From Clostridium sp. CS001 (lineage in GTDB: Bacteria > Bacillota > Clostridia > Clostridiales > Clostridiaceae): 64,000 nucleotides of DNA. This document shows, piece after piece, positions 42,886-52,628 of this stretch; the first letter of the stretch is position 1, and every line of letters begins with the position of its first letter. The position numbers were made by a program, and so were the translations under genes. The stretch is from positions 62,001 to 126,000 of the forward strand of contig NZ_JAIZZN010000004.1 in assembly GCF_020443565.1 (NCBI RefSeq), read 5' to 3'. A model generated the notes under the pieces. It searched no databases. It worked only from the letters and a program-made list of their open reading frames with translations, and was not told where the DNA came from.

Positions 42886-44406
42886 AACTAAAACTTTTAC
42901 CTTTTGTTCTACTCTCTTTACAATTTCACCACTTGCTATAAGATTAGTGATCTTATCTAATTCAGGGTAGATAACTATATCTCTTTCCATAAACTCTACT
43001 TTTTCTCTAACAATAGTATAAGCTTCTTTTGTACCAAGTCCTAATGTAAGACCTTCTCTAAAGTCTATAGCCTGGCAGGCTGCCATAATCTCAGTTGCTA
43101 GTACCCTCTGAACATTTTCAATAATATCTCTACCTTTTCTAGCTGCTATAGTTCCCATGCTTACATGATCTTCTTGATTTGCAGAAGATGGTATAGAGTC
43201 AACAGAAGCAGGATGTGCCAAAATTTTATTTTCAGATACTAAGGCTGCTGCTGCATATTGAGTTATCATAAATCCTGAATTTAAGCCACCTACTTTCACT
43301 AAAAAAGCTGGTAAATCATTTAGTTGGTAATTAATAAGTCTCTCTAGTCTTCTTTCAGATATACTACCCATTTCAGCCATTGCTATTCCCAAAAAATCGA
43401 AACTTATTGCCATAGGCTGGCCATGGAAGTTACCTCCTGAGATAACATCTCCCTCTTCTGTAACTATTGGATTATCTGTAACAGAGTTAATTTCAATTTC
43501 AACTTTACTCTTTATGTATTCAAGAGCATCTTTGCTTGCACCATGAACTTGAGGCACACATCTTAATGAGTAAGCATCCTGTACTCTTATCTCACCTTGT
43601 GAAGTTATAAATGTACTATCTTGTGTTAAATTTAAAATATTTTTTGCAGTTTGAATTTGGCCACTGTGAGGTCTTATGCTATGTGTTCTTGGATCAAAAG
43701 CATCTTTTACACCTCTTAGTGCTTCTATAGTAAGTGCTGCAGCAATATCACTTATTTTCAATAAATTTATACTATCATATACCGCTAGTGCGCCTACTGC
43801 GGTCATAGCTTGCGTTCCATTTATAAGTGCCAAACCTTCTTTCGCTACAAGTTCTATAATCTCAATGCCAGCCTTTTCCATAGCTTTTCTACCTGTTAAA
43901 ATTTCGCCATTAAATTCCGCTTCTCCTTCTCCTAGCATTGGTAAAACCATATGAGATAAAGGTGCTAAATCTCCTGATGCTCCAAGTGATCCCTTCTCAG
44001 GGATTATTGGATGAACTTCCTTGTTTAACATTTCTATTAAAGTTTTTAATGTACTTAATCTTATTCCTGAGTATCCTTTTGAAAGTGCATTTGCTCTTAA
44101 TAACATTATAGTTCTCGTAATTTCCTTTGAAAAGGCCTTTCCTGCTCCGCAAGAATGAGAAATAATTAGATTCCGTTGTAGCTCTTTGCAATCTTCCCCA
44201 GAAATTGTAACATCACTAAACTTCCCAAATCCTGTAGTAATACCATAAACAACTTTATTATTTTCAACTATTTCATCTACTATATTTCTAGATTTAATAA
44301 CTCTTTCTTCCGCTTCCTTGGTTAGCTCAACCTTATAACCTTGTCTTGCAACCTGAACTATTTGGTCTAAAGTAAGCATATTTCCATTGATTTGTATTGT
44401 CGTCAT
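42883..44406 (-). CDS. hutH: Histidine ammonia-lyase
   Basis: A 507-residue enzyme that converts histidine to urocanate and ammonia. The Ala-Ser-Gly that forms the MIO cofactor is at 143-145 in GSLGASGDLAPL. VYGITTGFGKFSD, LRCVPQVHGASKDALE and QEDHVSMG also fit. It is the first gene of the hut cluster. The ATG follows GGGGGTAGATATAT. The next gene, ftcD, starts 180 bp on, past two repeat structures, so the cluster may not be a single simple transcript. Confidence 0.97.
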   Translation of the reverse strand: MTTIQINGNMLTLDQIVQVARQGYKVELTKEAEERVIKSRNIVDEIVENNKVVYGITTGFGKFSDVTISGEDCKELQRNLIISHSCGAGKAFSKEITRTIMLLRANALSKGYSGIRLSTLKTLIEMLNKEVHPIIPEKGSLGASGDLAPLSHMVLPMLGEGEAEFNGEILTGRKAMEKAGIEIIELVAKEGLALINGTQAMTAVGALAVYDSINLLKISDIAAALTIEALRGVKDAFDPRTHSIRPHSGQIQTAKNILNLTQDSTFITSQGEIRVQDAYSLRCVPQVHGASKDALEYIKSKVEIEINSVTDNPIVTEEGDVISGGNFHGQPMAISFDFLGIAMAEMGSISERRLERLINYQLNDLPAFLVKVGGLNSGFMITQYAAAALVSENKILAHPASVDSIPSSANQEDHVSMGTIAARKGRDIIENVQRVLATEIMAACQAIDFREGLTLGLGTKEAYTIVREKVEFMERDIVIYPELDKITNLIASGEIVKRVEQKVKVLV

Positions 44407-44543
44407 ATATATCTACCCCCACCTATACGAATTTTCTTAATATTAATAATATTCTTTGTCACCCTTGAATAATCCTTTTTAAAATAAGATTTAATATTGT
44501 TAGTCCGTTAATGTTTTACTATACTAAACCATTTCAATGTTAA

Positions 44544-44570
44544 AAAAATCCTGTTATATACAGGATTTTT
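44544..44570 (-). terminator. Terminator of the EamA transporter gene
   Basis: AAAAATCCTGT pairs with ACAGGATTTTT around a 5-nt loop. On the minus strand it is followed by TTTTTTTAAC. Confidence 0.9.
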
Positions 44571-44590
44571 AATGATACATATTAATATAA

Positions 44591-45451
44591 CTATTCTTTT
44601 GTTAATATTATTATAGATACTACAATCATTGTGCTTCCAATAATAATCCTTGCTGACACTGGCTCTTTTAAAATCAGTATTCCTAATATCAACCCAACTA
44701 TTGGTTCAAGAGTACTAAAAATTGAAGCCTTAGATGGCCCTATTATTCGGACCCCTTCCAAAAATGCCATTAAGGCTACAACTGTGGATATGAATGATAA
44801 CAATAAAATTGACACAAGTCCATAGAAAGAAATATGTAGGTTTAGTTTCCCTGTACTTATTGCAACTATAAACATAATAACAGCAGATGCACATGAAATG
44901 TAAAAAGTCAAAACATAGCTGTTAATAGCTTTAATTTCTTTAAGCGATGAACCTAGAACATATAATGAATATAGAACCGCTGCAAGGCACGCTAGCATTA
45001 TTCCTTTAAAATTAAAACTAACACTTCCCATATCAATTAAAACATAAATACCAACTAAAGAAATAATCAAGGAAATTGCTTTTCTAGCAGATATCTTTTC
45101 TTTATAAAAAACATAGGATAATATAGTTACAATGGTAGGATATATGTATAAAATCATACCTGCCATTCCAACACTTATGTAATTGTAAGCCATAAATAGA
45201 CTAGTTGATGTTAGTGTGTATCCAAACACGCCAATAATTAACACTAAAATTATTTGTTTTTTAGTAAGTTTTATTGATATTCCTTTAGACTTTAAATACC
45301 ACAAAACCATAATTGCCGCAAAAAAAAATCTTAAAACCAATGTGGTATATGTATTTGATCCTCCATTATAGGACAACTTTGCAAGTATTGGCATAATACC
45401 AAATGAAATAGCTGATATAACAATAAATAAAATTCCCTTTATCTTTTCCAT
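44591..45451 (-). CDS. EamA-family (DMT) transporter
   Basis: A 286-residue membrane protein with two EamA repeats and about ten membrane helices (GILFIVISAISFGIMPILAKL at the start, SIFSTLEPIVGLILGILILKE near the end). These are typically exporters of amino acids or metabolites. The substrate cannot be told. The ATG at 45451 follows AGGGGGGGTAAA. The longer frame is not needed. It stands alone next to the hut cluster. Confidence 0.92.
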   Translation of the reverse strand: MEKIKGILFIVISAISFGIMPILAKLSYNGGSNTYTTLVLRFFFAAIMVLWYLKSKGISIKLTKKQIILVLIIGVFGYTLTSTSLFMAYNYISVGMAGMILYIYPTIVTILSYVFYKEKISARKAISLIISLVGIYVLIDMGSVSFNFKGIMLACLAAVLYSLYVLGSSLKEIKAINSYVLTFYISCASAVIMFIVAISTGKLNLHISFYGLVSILLLSFISTVVALMAFLEGVRIIGPSKASIFSTLEPIVGLILGILILKEPVSARIIIGSTMIVVSIIILTKE

Positions 45452-45530
45452 TTTACCCCCCCTGATCTTACATGATAAAATTGTACCATCTTCACGTAAA
45501 TTTTTCATCATTTATATATAATTTCATAAT

Positions 45531-45574
45531 AAAATGATAGCCATAAGTGTAATTTATCTTATGGCTACCATTTT
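45531..45574 (-). terminator. Terminator-like hairpin after the nitroreductase gene
   Basis: A 17-bp inverted repeat with one mismatch (AAAATGATAGCCATAAG / CTTATGGCTACCATTTT) and a 10-nt loop. The minus-strand tail is TTTTATTATG. Confidence 0.75.
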
Positions 45575-45633
45575 ATATTCTTTAATTATAACGTACTTCT
45601 TGTATATCTTTTTTATATTTGAAAAAACAGTGT

Positions 45634-46179
45634 TTATTTTTCAGAATAAGCATTATCCCAAGTGTTTAAAAACACATACTCCTTTACGTCTTTTTTACCA
45701 TTGTGTTCTTTACTTTCAGCAATTTCTCCAATGGGAGTCAAAGCAACTACTTTGTAGTTTTCTGGAATAGATAATGTTTTTTTAATGATATCTTCATCTA
45801 CCGCTGCAATCCAACAAGTTCCATACCCCTCATTGGTAGCAGCTAAAATGAAATGCTCCATAGCTATGGCACTATCTACTAAATAGTACTCTTTATTTTC
45901 TACTTCTCCAGAAAGCTCTGGATTTGCTACTACAACTACCGTCATTGGTGCATCAATTATTGACTGTGATGCTGAAGTATCCTTATTCATTATCGCTTTA
46001 GAAATTTGTTCTAGCTCATTCTTTTGGTCAACTAAAATAAATTTATAGGAAGAATTGTTTTTCCATGAAGGTGACATCATGGCTGCATTCACCATTCTAT
46101 CTAATTTTTCAGGAATAACAGGTGTATCTTTAAACCTTTTAATGCTTTTTCTCATTTTAACTACATCATAAAACTCCAT
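45634..46179 (-). CDS. Nitroreductase-family flavoprotein
   Basis: A 181-residue FMN-dependent oxidoreductase-like protein. The N-terminal FMN loop is VVKMRKSIKRFKDTPVIPEK, followed by MMSPSWKNNSSYKFILV and EGYGTCWIAAVDEDIIKKTL with VALTPIGEIAES near the end. The substrate is unknown. Small clostridial members are often called nitroreductases without proof. The ATG follows AAAGGAGCGTGATTAT. Single gene. Confidence 0.92.
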   Translation of the reverse strand: MEFYDVVKMRKSIKRFKDTPVIPEKLDRMVNAAMMSPSWKNNSSYKFILVDQKNELEQISKAIMNKDTSASQSIIDAPMTVVVVANPELSGEVENKEYYLVDSAIAMEHFILAATNEGYGTCWIAAVDEDIIKKTLSIPENYKVVALTPIGEIAESKEHNGKKDVKEYVFLNTWDNAYSEK

Positions 46180-46257
46180 ATAATCACGCTCCTTTAGTTC
46201 TAGTATGCGTAATTACTGTTAATTAATTCAGCTCTTATGCTTTCACTTTTCTTATGA

Positions 46258-47382
46258 TTACTTAACAATTTTTGTAATGCTATCGTTAAGGCTTTGTATA
46301 ATAATATCCCAATCAAATCTTTGTTTGCAAACATTGTAAGTTTTGTCTGCATGTTTTTGAAAATCAATTTCACTTATATACTTTTCAAATGCCTTGGTCA
46401 AAGAAGCAACATCACCTATATTTACTAGCTCACCATTATCATCACACACAAGTTCCTTAGCTATTCCCACATCTGTTGATACAATAACATCTCCCATTGC
46501 GGCTGCTTCAATAAAAGCAATTCCAAAGCTCTCAAATCTAGAGGTTAAAGAAAAAATCTTTGCTTTAGCATACTCATGAAAAATTTGAATTCTATCGGTT
46601 ATTTCTCCTAAAAATATAACTTTATTAATTAGTTTTGGATATTTTTTAAAATACTGCTGTATATATGTATTGAAATCCTCTTCTATGGTCCCTATTAACT
46701 TTAATTTCCAATCTAGATTTTCTATATTGCTAATATTTGCAAAAGCCTCAAGCAGCATAGGTGTGTCTTTTTCCTCCGTACCTATTCGAGCAACGTTTAA
46801 TATCACATTTTCTTTTTTAGAAAAGTCATAAGTTAGTCCTTTTCTGGTAAGCATTTGAAAATCTATGCCATTAGGAATATTTATTATTTTATTTTCATGT
46901 TTTTTTAGTATCTTTTTTAGTCTATAGTATAATTCTTCTTGTTCAATACTAATTAAATCAACTTTATTTAAAAATCTTTCTAAAAAATATAACTGAATTT
47001 TACTTAATTCAGTAATTCTCTCTACCAACTTATGGCTACAATCTAACTTTAAATACACTTTTCCCATCTTATTTTTAAATTTATAACTATAAACATAAGC
47101 TACAGAACTTAAAGTTACATGAAAAATTTGAATTATATCCATGCTTTGGCCGTATTTTAATAAGTGTAGTGCCCCATCTAGAGAGTAGTTATTAAATATT
47201 TTCTTTACAAAATCTATTTTAAGTCCCATTAGGTCCTTCTGTAAATAACTATACTCTCCATTTTTATATGTAACCACAGTTGAATCATATCCGTATTTTT
47301 TATAAAGCAAATAAGGTATCATACCCATATCTTTAACTAAATTAACATTTGCCGTTTTAAGATATTGCATAAAATATCTCAC
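46258..47382 (-). CDS. Glycosyltransferase family 4
   Basis: A 374-residue GT-B glycosyltransferase. The C-terminal nucleotide-sugar domain is typical: ENVILNVARIGTEEKDTPM, LDWKLKLIGT, KVIFLGEITDR, FSLTSRFESFGIAFIEAAAMG with the EX7E-like pair, and VSTDVGIAKELV. It starts with GTG 2 bp after the flippase stop, with GAAGG upstream. It is the last gene of the polysaccharide cluster. Donor and acceptor are unknown. Confidence 0.9.
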   Translation of the reverse strand: MRYFMQYLKTANVNLVKDMGMIPYLLYKKYGYDSTVVTYKNGEYSYLQKDLMGLKIDFVKKIFNNYSLDGALHLLKYGQSMDIIQIFHVTLSSVAYVYSYKFKNKMGKVYLKLDCSHKLVERITELSKIQLYFLERFLNKVDLISIEQEELYYRLKKILKKHENKIINIPNGIDFQMLTRKGLTYDFSKKENVILNVARIGTEEKDTPMLLEAFANISNIENLDWKLKLIGTIEEDFNTYIQQYFKKYPKLINKVIFLGEITDRIQIFHEYAKAKIFSLTSRFESFGIAFIEAAAMGDVIVSTDVGIAKELVCDDNGELVNIGDVASLTKAFEKYISEIDFQKHADKTYNVCKQRFDWDIIIQSLNDSITKIVK

Positions 47383-47384
47383 AT

Positions 47385-48803
47385 TTAAGCACCTTCTTTT
47401 TTATTAAAAATAGTCTTTATTTCTTCTATTTCTATTACTTTTGTAATTATAGCAAATAAAAAGTATATAACTATAGATATTAATATAATTATAAATATAT
47501 TAATGCCCATATATTTTAGCACTACTATAGCTAATGCCATTATACTACCAGGCATAAGTGCTTGCAGTACATAATATAAATCTTTGACTATAACAATTTT
47601 CCGGGCACATTTTCTCATAAATATCAAATTTATAAATTCTGTAACTGTTGTAATTAAGGCAGCTGCAATCATCCCATACTTAGGCGTTAATATTAAATTT
47701 AATATTAAATTAGCAATGGAAGAAACTATTATTATTTTTAAATATACCTTTTCAAGTCTCCAAGCATTTAATTGATATCCATATATTTCTCTAATAAATA
47801 AAATCAAAATGTAAAACAACAGTATATTAAGTGGCTTATATGCCTCGAAAAATTCTTTTTTGTATAAAAGTATTATATCTTTTGATAACAAAGTTCCACC
47901 TATAAATATAGGTACCGCAATTATAGCTACCAATTTGCTTATACCATTACAAATTTTTTTAAGTTCTTCTTTTTTCCCTTCATGGTGGTACTTTATCAGT
48001 AAAGGAAATGTACTGGTAAATATTATAGTTGCTACACTAATTAAAAATCCTACAAATACATACGCAGCTTGATAAACCCCTAATTCACCATCTCCTCTTG
48101 AAAAACCAATAATAATTTTATCTGCATTATTATTAATCATACTAAAAAAGCCTGAAAGAAGAAATGGCATCCCAACCTTTGAATATTTAAAAATAATTTT
48201 TTTATTTAAAGTTAATTTTAACTTGTATTTGTATTTTACCAATACTATATAATACTGATATATAAACCCCACGCAAAGTCCAATAATCATTGCAATTGGT
48301 ATTAAGCTCATGTTATTTTGATTTTTTAAAAATAAAAATATAATAATACTTGGAATTATATTCTTGCACAAATTGTAAATAGCATTATGTTGCATTTCTT
48401 GCAATCCATTAAATAGCCAATCAACATTTAATGCTGTGGGAATAAGAGTAATTCCAAAAAGAACAAAAATAGTTTTAAAACTTGTATCCTTATTAATAAA
48501 AAATGCAATTGTACATATAACTATAAAGCAAATTATTGAAACTAGAAATCTAAATGCTATTATCTCACCTAGAACTTTGTCTATATTTTCTTTATTTGAT
48601 GAAACTATTCTTGTTCCGTATGTTTGAATACCAAATAATACAACCATAGTAAAGAAAAGCAACATTTGCTGTGCAAGTGTTATTCTGCCGAAGTTATCTT
48701 TACCTATTATTCCAGAGTAATATATCACTATTAAAAAAGTGAATAGTTGACCTATCAAATTAGAAAAACTTATAGACAAGAAATTTTTAGTTAATTTATT
48801 CAT
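47385..48803 (-). CDS. Polysaccharide flippase, Wzx-type
   Basis: A 472-residue membrane protein with about 12-14 helices of the MATE/MOP oligosaccharide flippase family: FLSISFSNLIGQLFTFLIVI at the start, GKDNFGRITLAQQM, and PLLIKYHHEGKKEELKKICN in the middle. It moves lipid-linked repeat units to the outer face of the membrane. It is followed by a glycosyltransferase gene and preceded by the TagA-type gene in one transcript. Confidence 0.93.
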   Translation of the reverse strand: MNKLTKNFLSISFSNLIGQLFTFLIVIYYSGIIGKDNFGRITLAQQMLLFFTMVVLFGIQTYGTRIVSSNKENIDKVLGEIIAFRFLVSIICFIVICTIAFFINKDTSFKTIFVLFGITLIPTALNVDWLFNGLQEMQHNAIYNLCKNIIPSIIIFLFLKNQNNMSLIPIAMIIGLCVGFIYQYYIVLVKYKYKLKLTLNKKIIFKYSKVGMPFLLSGFFSMINNNADKIIIGFSRGDGELGVYQAAYVFVGFLISVATIIFTSTFPLLIKYHHEGKKEELKKICNGISKLVAIIAVPIFIGGTLLSKDIILLYKKEFFEAYKPLNILLFYILILFIREIYGYQLNAWRLEKVYLKIIIVSSIANLILNLILTPKYGMIAAALITTVTEFINLIFMRKCARKIVIVKDLYYVLQALMPGSIMALAIVVLKYMGINIFIIILISIVIYFLFAIITKVIEIEEIKTIFNKKEGA

Positions 48804-48815
48804 AAGAGTACCGCC

Positions 48816-49541
48816 TTAACGTGAACTTGAAGAGTATTTTTCCTTTATTACCATTAAAATAAATTTAGGTATAGCTGATAATCTTTTAATCCTAATAGGT
48901 TCTTTTGCAACTCTATATAGCCATTCTAAACCTAAATTTATCATCCATTTTGGTGCACGCTTAAGTGTGCCAGCAACTATGTCAAAACTTCCACCAACAC
49001 CCATAAACACTTTACATGGTAGTCTGTCCATATATTTCGTTATAAACAGTTCTTGCCTAGGGCACCCCATTGCAACAAATAACGCATAAGGTTTGACTTT
49101 TTCTATTTCAAGTAATAATTCTTCACAATTATCTAAATCAAAATATCCATCATGACTACCTAAAATATTTAATTCACGATACTTGGTTCGCAAATTAATA
49201 TTACACATATCTAGTGTTTCCTTAGTAGCCCCTAGTAAATATATGCCTTGGTTTTCCTTTTCGCATTTTTTCACTATATTATCCATAGCTTCTATACCTG
49301 CTATTTTCTCCTTTACAGGCTGATTTACAATTTTTGAACATATTACTGTACTAATCCCGTCTGGAATAATGATAGATTTCTTACCTTTGAAATTATCTAA
49401 GAGAATATCATTTTGAAGTCCATGAATGAGTATTTGTGGATTTCCCGAAACAATATGCACCTTTTCAAAACTGTCTATGCAATTCATCAAATTTTCCATG
49501 TTATCGTTAAAAATTTCATACTGAAGAATTCTTGTTGTCAT
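48816..49541 (-). CDS. WecG/TagA/CpsF-family glycosyltransferase
   Basis: A 241-residue GT26 enzyme, with GKKSIIIPDGISTVICSKIV, GIYLLGATKETLD, LNILGSHDGYFD, ALFVAMGCPRQELFITKYM, MGVGGSFDIVAGTLKRAP and WLYRVAKEP as classic motifs. TagA adds N-acetylmannosamine to lipid-linked GlcNAc. With an MnaA epimerase gene in the same cluster, a ManNAc-type transfer is the natural inference. The ATG at 49541 follows TAGGAGGGGTTTT and overlaps the end of the sugar transferase gene (49552) by spacing of only 10 bp. Confidence 0.94.
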   Translation of the reverse strand: MTTRILQYEIFNDNMENLMNCIDSFEKVHIVSGNPQILIHGLQNDILLDNFKGKKSIIIPDGISTVICSKIVNQPVKEKIAGIEAMDNIVKKCEKENQGIYLLGATKETLDMCNINLRTKYRELNILGSHDGYFDLDNCEELLLEIEKVKPYALFVAMGCPRQELFITKYMDRLPCKVFMGVGGSFDIVAGTLKRAPKWMINLGLEWLYRVAKEPIRIKRLSAIPKFILMVIKEKYSSSSR

Positions 49542-49551
49542 AAAACCCCTC

Positions 49552-50205
49552 CTAATGAGCACCTTCCTTTTTAAATACGGACACAACTGTTAAGCAGAGA
49601 ATTTTTATGTCTAGAATAACTGAAAAATCCTTAATATAATTTAAATCATAGAAAACAGTTTTTCCTAGTTCAATTTCCCCTCTTCCACTAATTTGTGCAA
49701 GACCTGTGATTCCAGGTAAAACTAGAAGCCTTTGGGCGTATTCTTTTGGGTAATGCTTAACTACCGCTGGTATTTCAGGTCGTGGACCTACAAGGCTCAT
49801 TTCCCCAAGTAATACATTGAAAAGTTGGGGGATTTCATCTAAGCTACTTCGCCTTAAGAACTTCCCAAACTTTGTTATTCTACTGTCTGTTTTGCTTTGA
49901 AATATAAAATTCTCTAAATCTTTTGGGTTAATTTCAAGTTCCCTTTTGCTTTCAGCATTTACAATCATAGTCCGAAATTTGTAAATTGCAAAGTTCTTAG
50001 AGTCCTTACCAACTCTAATTTGTTTAAATAGAGCGGGCCCCTTAGAGTCTAATTTTATTGCTATTACTAATATTAAATATAATGGTGATAAGATTGTAAT
50101 TCCTATTAAAGATAGAACTATATCCATTACCCGCTTTAGAACAAATTGTGCTTTTTTATCACGTATGTGTCTTTGTACATCAATTTCAATAACATCTTTC
50201 TGCAT
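49552..50205 (-). CDS. Initiating phosphoglycosyl transferase (bacterial sugar transferase)
   Basis: A 217-residue monotopic transferase that puts the first sugar-phosphate on undecaprenyl phosphate. One membrane anchor (VLSLIGITILSPLYLILVIA) precedes the catalytic core: FKQIRVGKDSKNFAIYKFRT, SLDEIPQLFNVLLGEMSLVG, PRPEIP and LPGITGLAQISGRGE. This small size fits the PglC/WcaJ C-terminal type. It starts the polysaccharide pathway of the cluster. The ATG follows GTAGGAGCACTC. Confidence 0.95.
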   Translation of the reverse strand: MQKDVIEIDVQRHIRDKKAQFVLKRVMDIVLSLIGITILSPLYLILVIAIKLDSKGPALFKQIRVGKDSKNFAIYKFRTMIVNAESKRELEINPKDLENFIFQSKTDSRITKFGKFLRRSSLDEIPQLFNVLLGEMSLVGPRPEIPAVVKHYPKEYAQRLLVLPGITGLAQISGRGEIELGKTVFYDLNYIKDFSVILDIKILCLTVVSVFKKEGAH

Positions 50206-50281
50206 GAGTGCTCCTACCTTTATCTTAAATAATTTATTACTATTGCTTAACCTTCCAATAAAAAGTCCTGATGTAATAATA

Positions 50282-51499
50282 TCATAATTGCATTAATATT
50301 CTTTCAAGGTTTCTCGTTATAATATTTCTATCGTAATGTTCTTTGACATATTCCCTTCCGTTCTTACCGAGTGTATTTCTAAGTTCTTTATCATTATATA
50401 ATTTGATTACTGCTTCTGCAATTTCTTGTGCATTTTCCGGTTCTACTACTATTCCAGCCTGTGCATTACTAATTAGTCTTTCTGCTTCACCTTTTACTGC
50501 CATGATAATAGGAACCTCAGCACTTAATGTTTCAAACATTTTAGAAGGTAATGCTCCTTCAAACAACTGCAGTCTCTTTAAAGGTATAATGGCAGCATCC
50601 ATAGATGCAACTATTTTGGGCATGTTAGCCTTAGGTTGAAGTGGTAAAAATGTTACATTATTTAACTTTTTTTCTTTCACCATATTTATAAGACCCTGCT
50701 TTTCACTGCCATCTCCAACAAAAACAAATTGGATATCTTCCTTATCTTTTACTAATTCCGCAACAGTTATTATAACCTCCAGCCCTTGAGCAATTCCATG
50801 TATACCTGCATAGCACAGTGCGAATTTATTATTTATTCCGATGCTTTTTCTGAATTCTTCATCTCTTCCTTCCTTTTTAAATAATTCTGTGTCTACACCA
50901 TTAGTTACTAGATGAACCTTGGATTTGTTAAAACCTCTACTTACTATATCATCAACAATTCCTTGGGTTTGACATGTAATTGCTGATGCCTTTTTATAAC
51001 AAAATTCTTCCAACCATATTGCCATTTTGATAAATAACTTATTATTTAGAACCCCCAATTTCACTGCGGATTCCGGCCATAAGTCAGCTATGTTAAAAAC
51101 AAACTTAGCTTTCTTAAGTTTAGATAACACATAGCCTGACCATCCCAAAAATAGCGGAGGAGACTCTGTAATAATTACATCTTGATTTCTTATATATTTA
51201 ACCCCTTGAAATACAGCTGAAAAAGTAAAAGAAAGATAATTTATTAATCGTTTTATGAAACTCTTAGATTTCGTAGCGTAAATATTAGTTCTAACTATTT
51301 TTATACCGTCAATTTCCTCTAATACTAACCTTTTTCCTTTATATTCTTCAAAGATTTCTCCTCTAGGGTAATTAGGCAAGGCCGTTAATATTGTAACCTC
51401 ATGTCCAAATTCCTTAAGTTTTTTAGAAAACTCAAAAATTCTATTTTGAGGTGCCCCAACCTCTGGGGGACAATATTGAGTTAAAAATAAAATATGCAT
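50282..51499 (-). CDS. Glycosyltransferase family 4 (WbuB-like)
   Basis: A 405-residue GT-B enzyme. The N-terminal acceptor domain begins MHILFLTQYCPPEVGAPQNR, the form seen in WbuB/L-fucosamine-type transferases. The donor domain has LCYAGIHGIAQGLEVIITV, FVFVGDGSEKQGLIN and PSKMFETLSAEVPIIMAVKGE. The ATG follows AGAGGTGAAAAC. It lies 14 bp after the epimerase gene. Confidence 0.92.
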   Translation of the reverse strand: MHILFLTQYCPPEVGAPQNRIFEFSKKLKEFGHEVTILTALPNYPRGEIFEEYKGKRLVLEEIDGIKIVRTNIYATKSKSFIKRLINYLSFTFSAVFQGVKYIRNQDVIITESPPLFLGWSGYVLSKLKKAKFVFNIADLWPESAVKLGVLNNKLFIKMAIWLEEFCYKKASAITCQTQGIVDDIVSRGFNKSKVHLVTNGVDTELFKKEGRDEEFRKSIGINNKFALCYAGIHGIAQGLEVIITVAELVKDKEDIQFVFVGDGSEKQGLINMVKEKKLNNVTFLPLQPKANMPKIVASMDAAIIPLKRLQLFEGALPSKMFETLSAEVPIIMAVKGEAERLISNAQAGIVVEPENAQEIAEAVIKLYNDKELRNTLGKNGREYVKEHYDRNIITRNLERILMQL

Positions 51500-51512
51500 G
51501 TTTTCACCTCTA

Positions 51513-52565
51513 TTATTTGTTTATAATTTTCAATATCTTTTCTGTTGCATGACCGTCTCCAAAAATACTTTGCTTTGGATTATTGGGCTTGAAATTAAAT
51601 ATCCCGTCTAATATTTTAGCTTTATCAGTTCCAGCAATAATATTCCAGCCGTTCTCTACAGTTTCTATCCATTCAGTTTCATCTCTCATAGTAACACATG
51701 GCTTATTCATAAAGAAAGCCTCCTTTTGCACTCCACCACTGTCAGTAATAATTTTTTTGCAATTCACTTCCAAACTTATCATATCCAAATATCCAACTGG
51801 ATCTATCACTTTTATATTTTCATTAAATATTAAGCCATAATCGCTAATGAATTTCTTAGTTCTTGGATGTAGTGGCAGTACAATTTTTTGTTGACTTTCA
51901 TTTAGTGCTTCGATAATATTTCTTAATCTATTAATATCATTAGTATTTTCTGCTCTATGTATGGTTGTTAATATATATTCTTCTTTAACCAAACTAAGAC
52001 TTTCCATAATTTTAGATTTTTCTTTTGAGAGTTCAGTAAAATTAAGAATTGCGTCAAACATTACATCCCCTACATTGTGAACACCCTTAGTTATTCCTTC
52101 ATTATTTAAATTCTCAATTGCTGAGGTTGTAGGAACAAATAAATATTTAGATATATGATCTGTTAATATTCTATTTTGTTCCTCAGGCATATTCTTATTA
52201 AAGCTTCTAAGCCCCGCTTCAATATGCGCTACAGGAATAAGCATTTTACTAGCACATAAAGCACCTGCTAACGTTGAATTTGTATCTCCGTATACCAAAA
52301 CCATATCTGGCTTTTCCTTTAAATAAAGCTCCTCCAATTTTATAAGCATAGCACCCGTTTGCTCCCCATGCCCCCCAGATCCTAATCCTAAATCATAATT
52401 TGGCTTTGGGATTCTAAGTTCATCAAAAAATACCTTTGACATATTTTTATCGTAGTGTTGACCTGTATGAACTAAAACTTCTTCATGATGCGTCCTTATA
52501 ATATTTGAAACTGCAGCCGCTTTTATAAACTGCGGTCTTGCTCCAATAACTGTTAATATCTTCAT
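51513..52565 (-). CDS. wecB: UDP-N-acetylglucosamine 2-epimerase (non-hydrolysing)
   Basis: A 350-residue enzyme that interconverts UDP-GlcNAc and UDP-ManNAc. Motifs: IGARPQFIKAAAVSNIIRT, LVHTGQHYDKNMSKVFF, LVYGDTNSTLAGALCA, HIEAGLRSFNKNMPEEQNR, ILTTIHRAENTN, ITDSGGVQKEAFF and RDETEWIE. It supplies ManNAc for the TagA-type transferase in the same operon. Its equivalent in Gram-positives is also named mnaA. The ATG follows AAAAGGGGCAGGCTTT. Confidence 0.97.
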   Translation of the reverse strand: MKILTVIGARPQFIKAAAVSNIIRTHHEEVLVHTGQHYDKNMSKVFFDELRIPKPNYDLGLGSGGHGEQTGAMLIKLEELYLKEKPDMVLVYGDTNSTLAGALCASKMLIPVAHIEAGLRSFNKNMPEEQNRILTDHISKYLFVPTTSAIENLNNEGITKGVHNVGDVMFDAILNFTELSKEKSKIMESLSLVKEEYILTTIHRAENTNDINRLRNIIEALNESQQKIVLPLHPRTKKFISDYGLIFNENIKVIDPVGYLDMISLEVNCKKIITDSGGVQKEAFFMNKPCVTMRDETEWIETVENGWNIIAGTDKAKILDGIFNFKPNNPKQSIFGDGHATEKILKIINK

Positions 52566-52628
52566 AAAGCCTGCCCCTTTTTTACTTGATTACATACAAC
52601 TGCCTATCTTTTTCTTTAAAATTAACAC

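Noticed and set aside
44997-45511. Longer start for the EamA transporter
   Set aside because: The extension is polar, not needed for the first membrane helix, and the ATG at 45451 has a good ribosome site.
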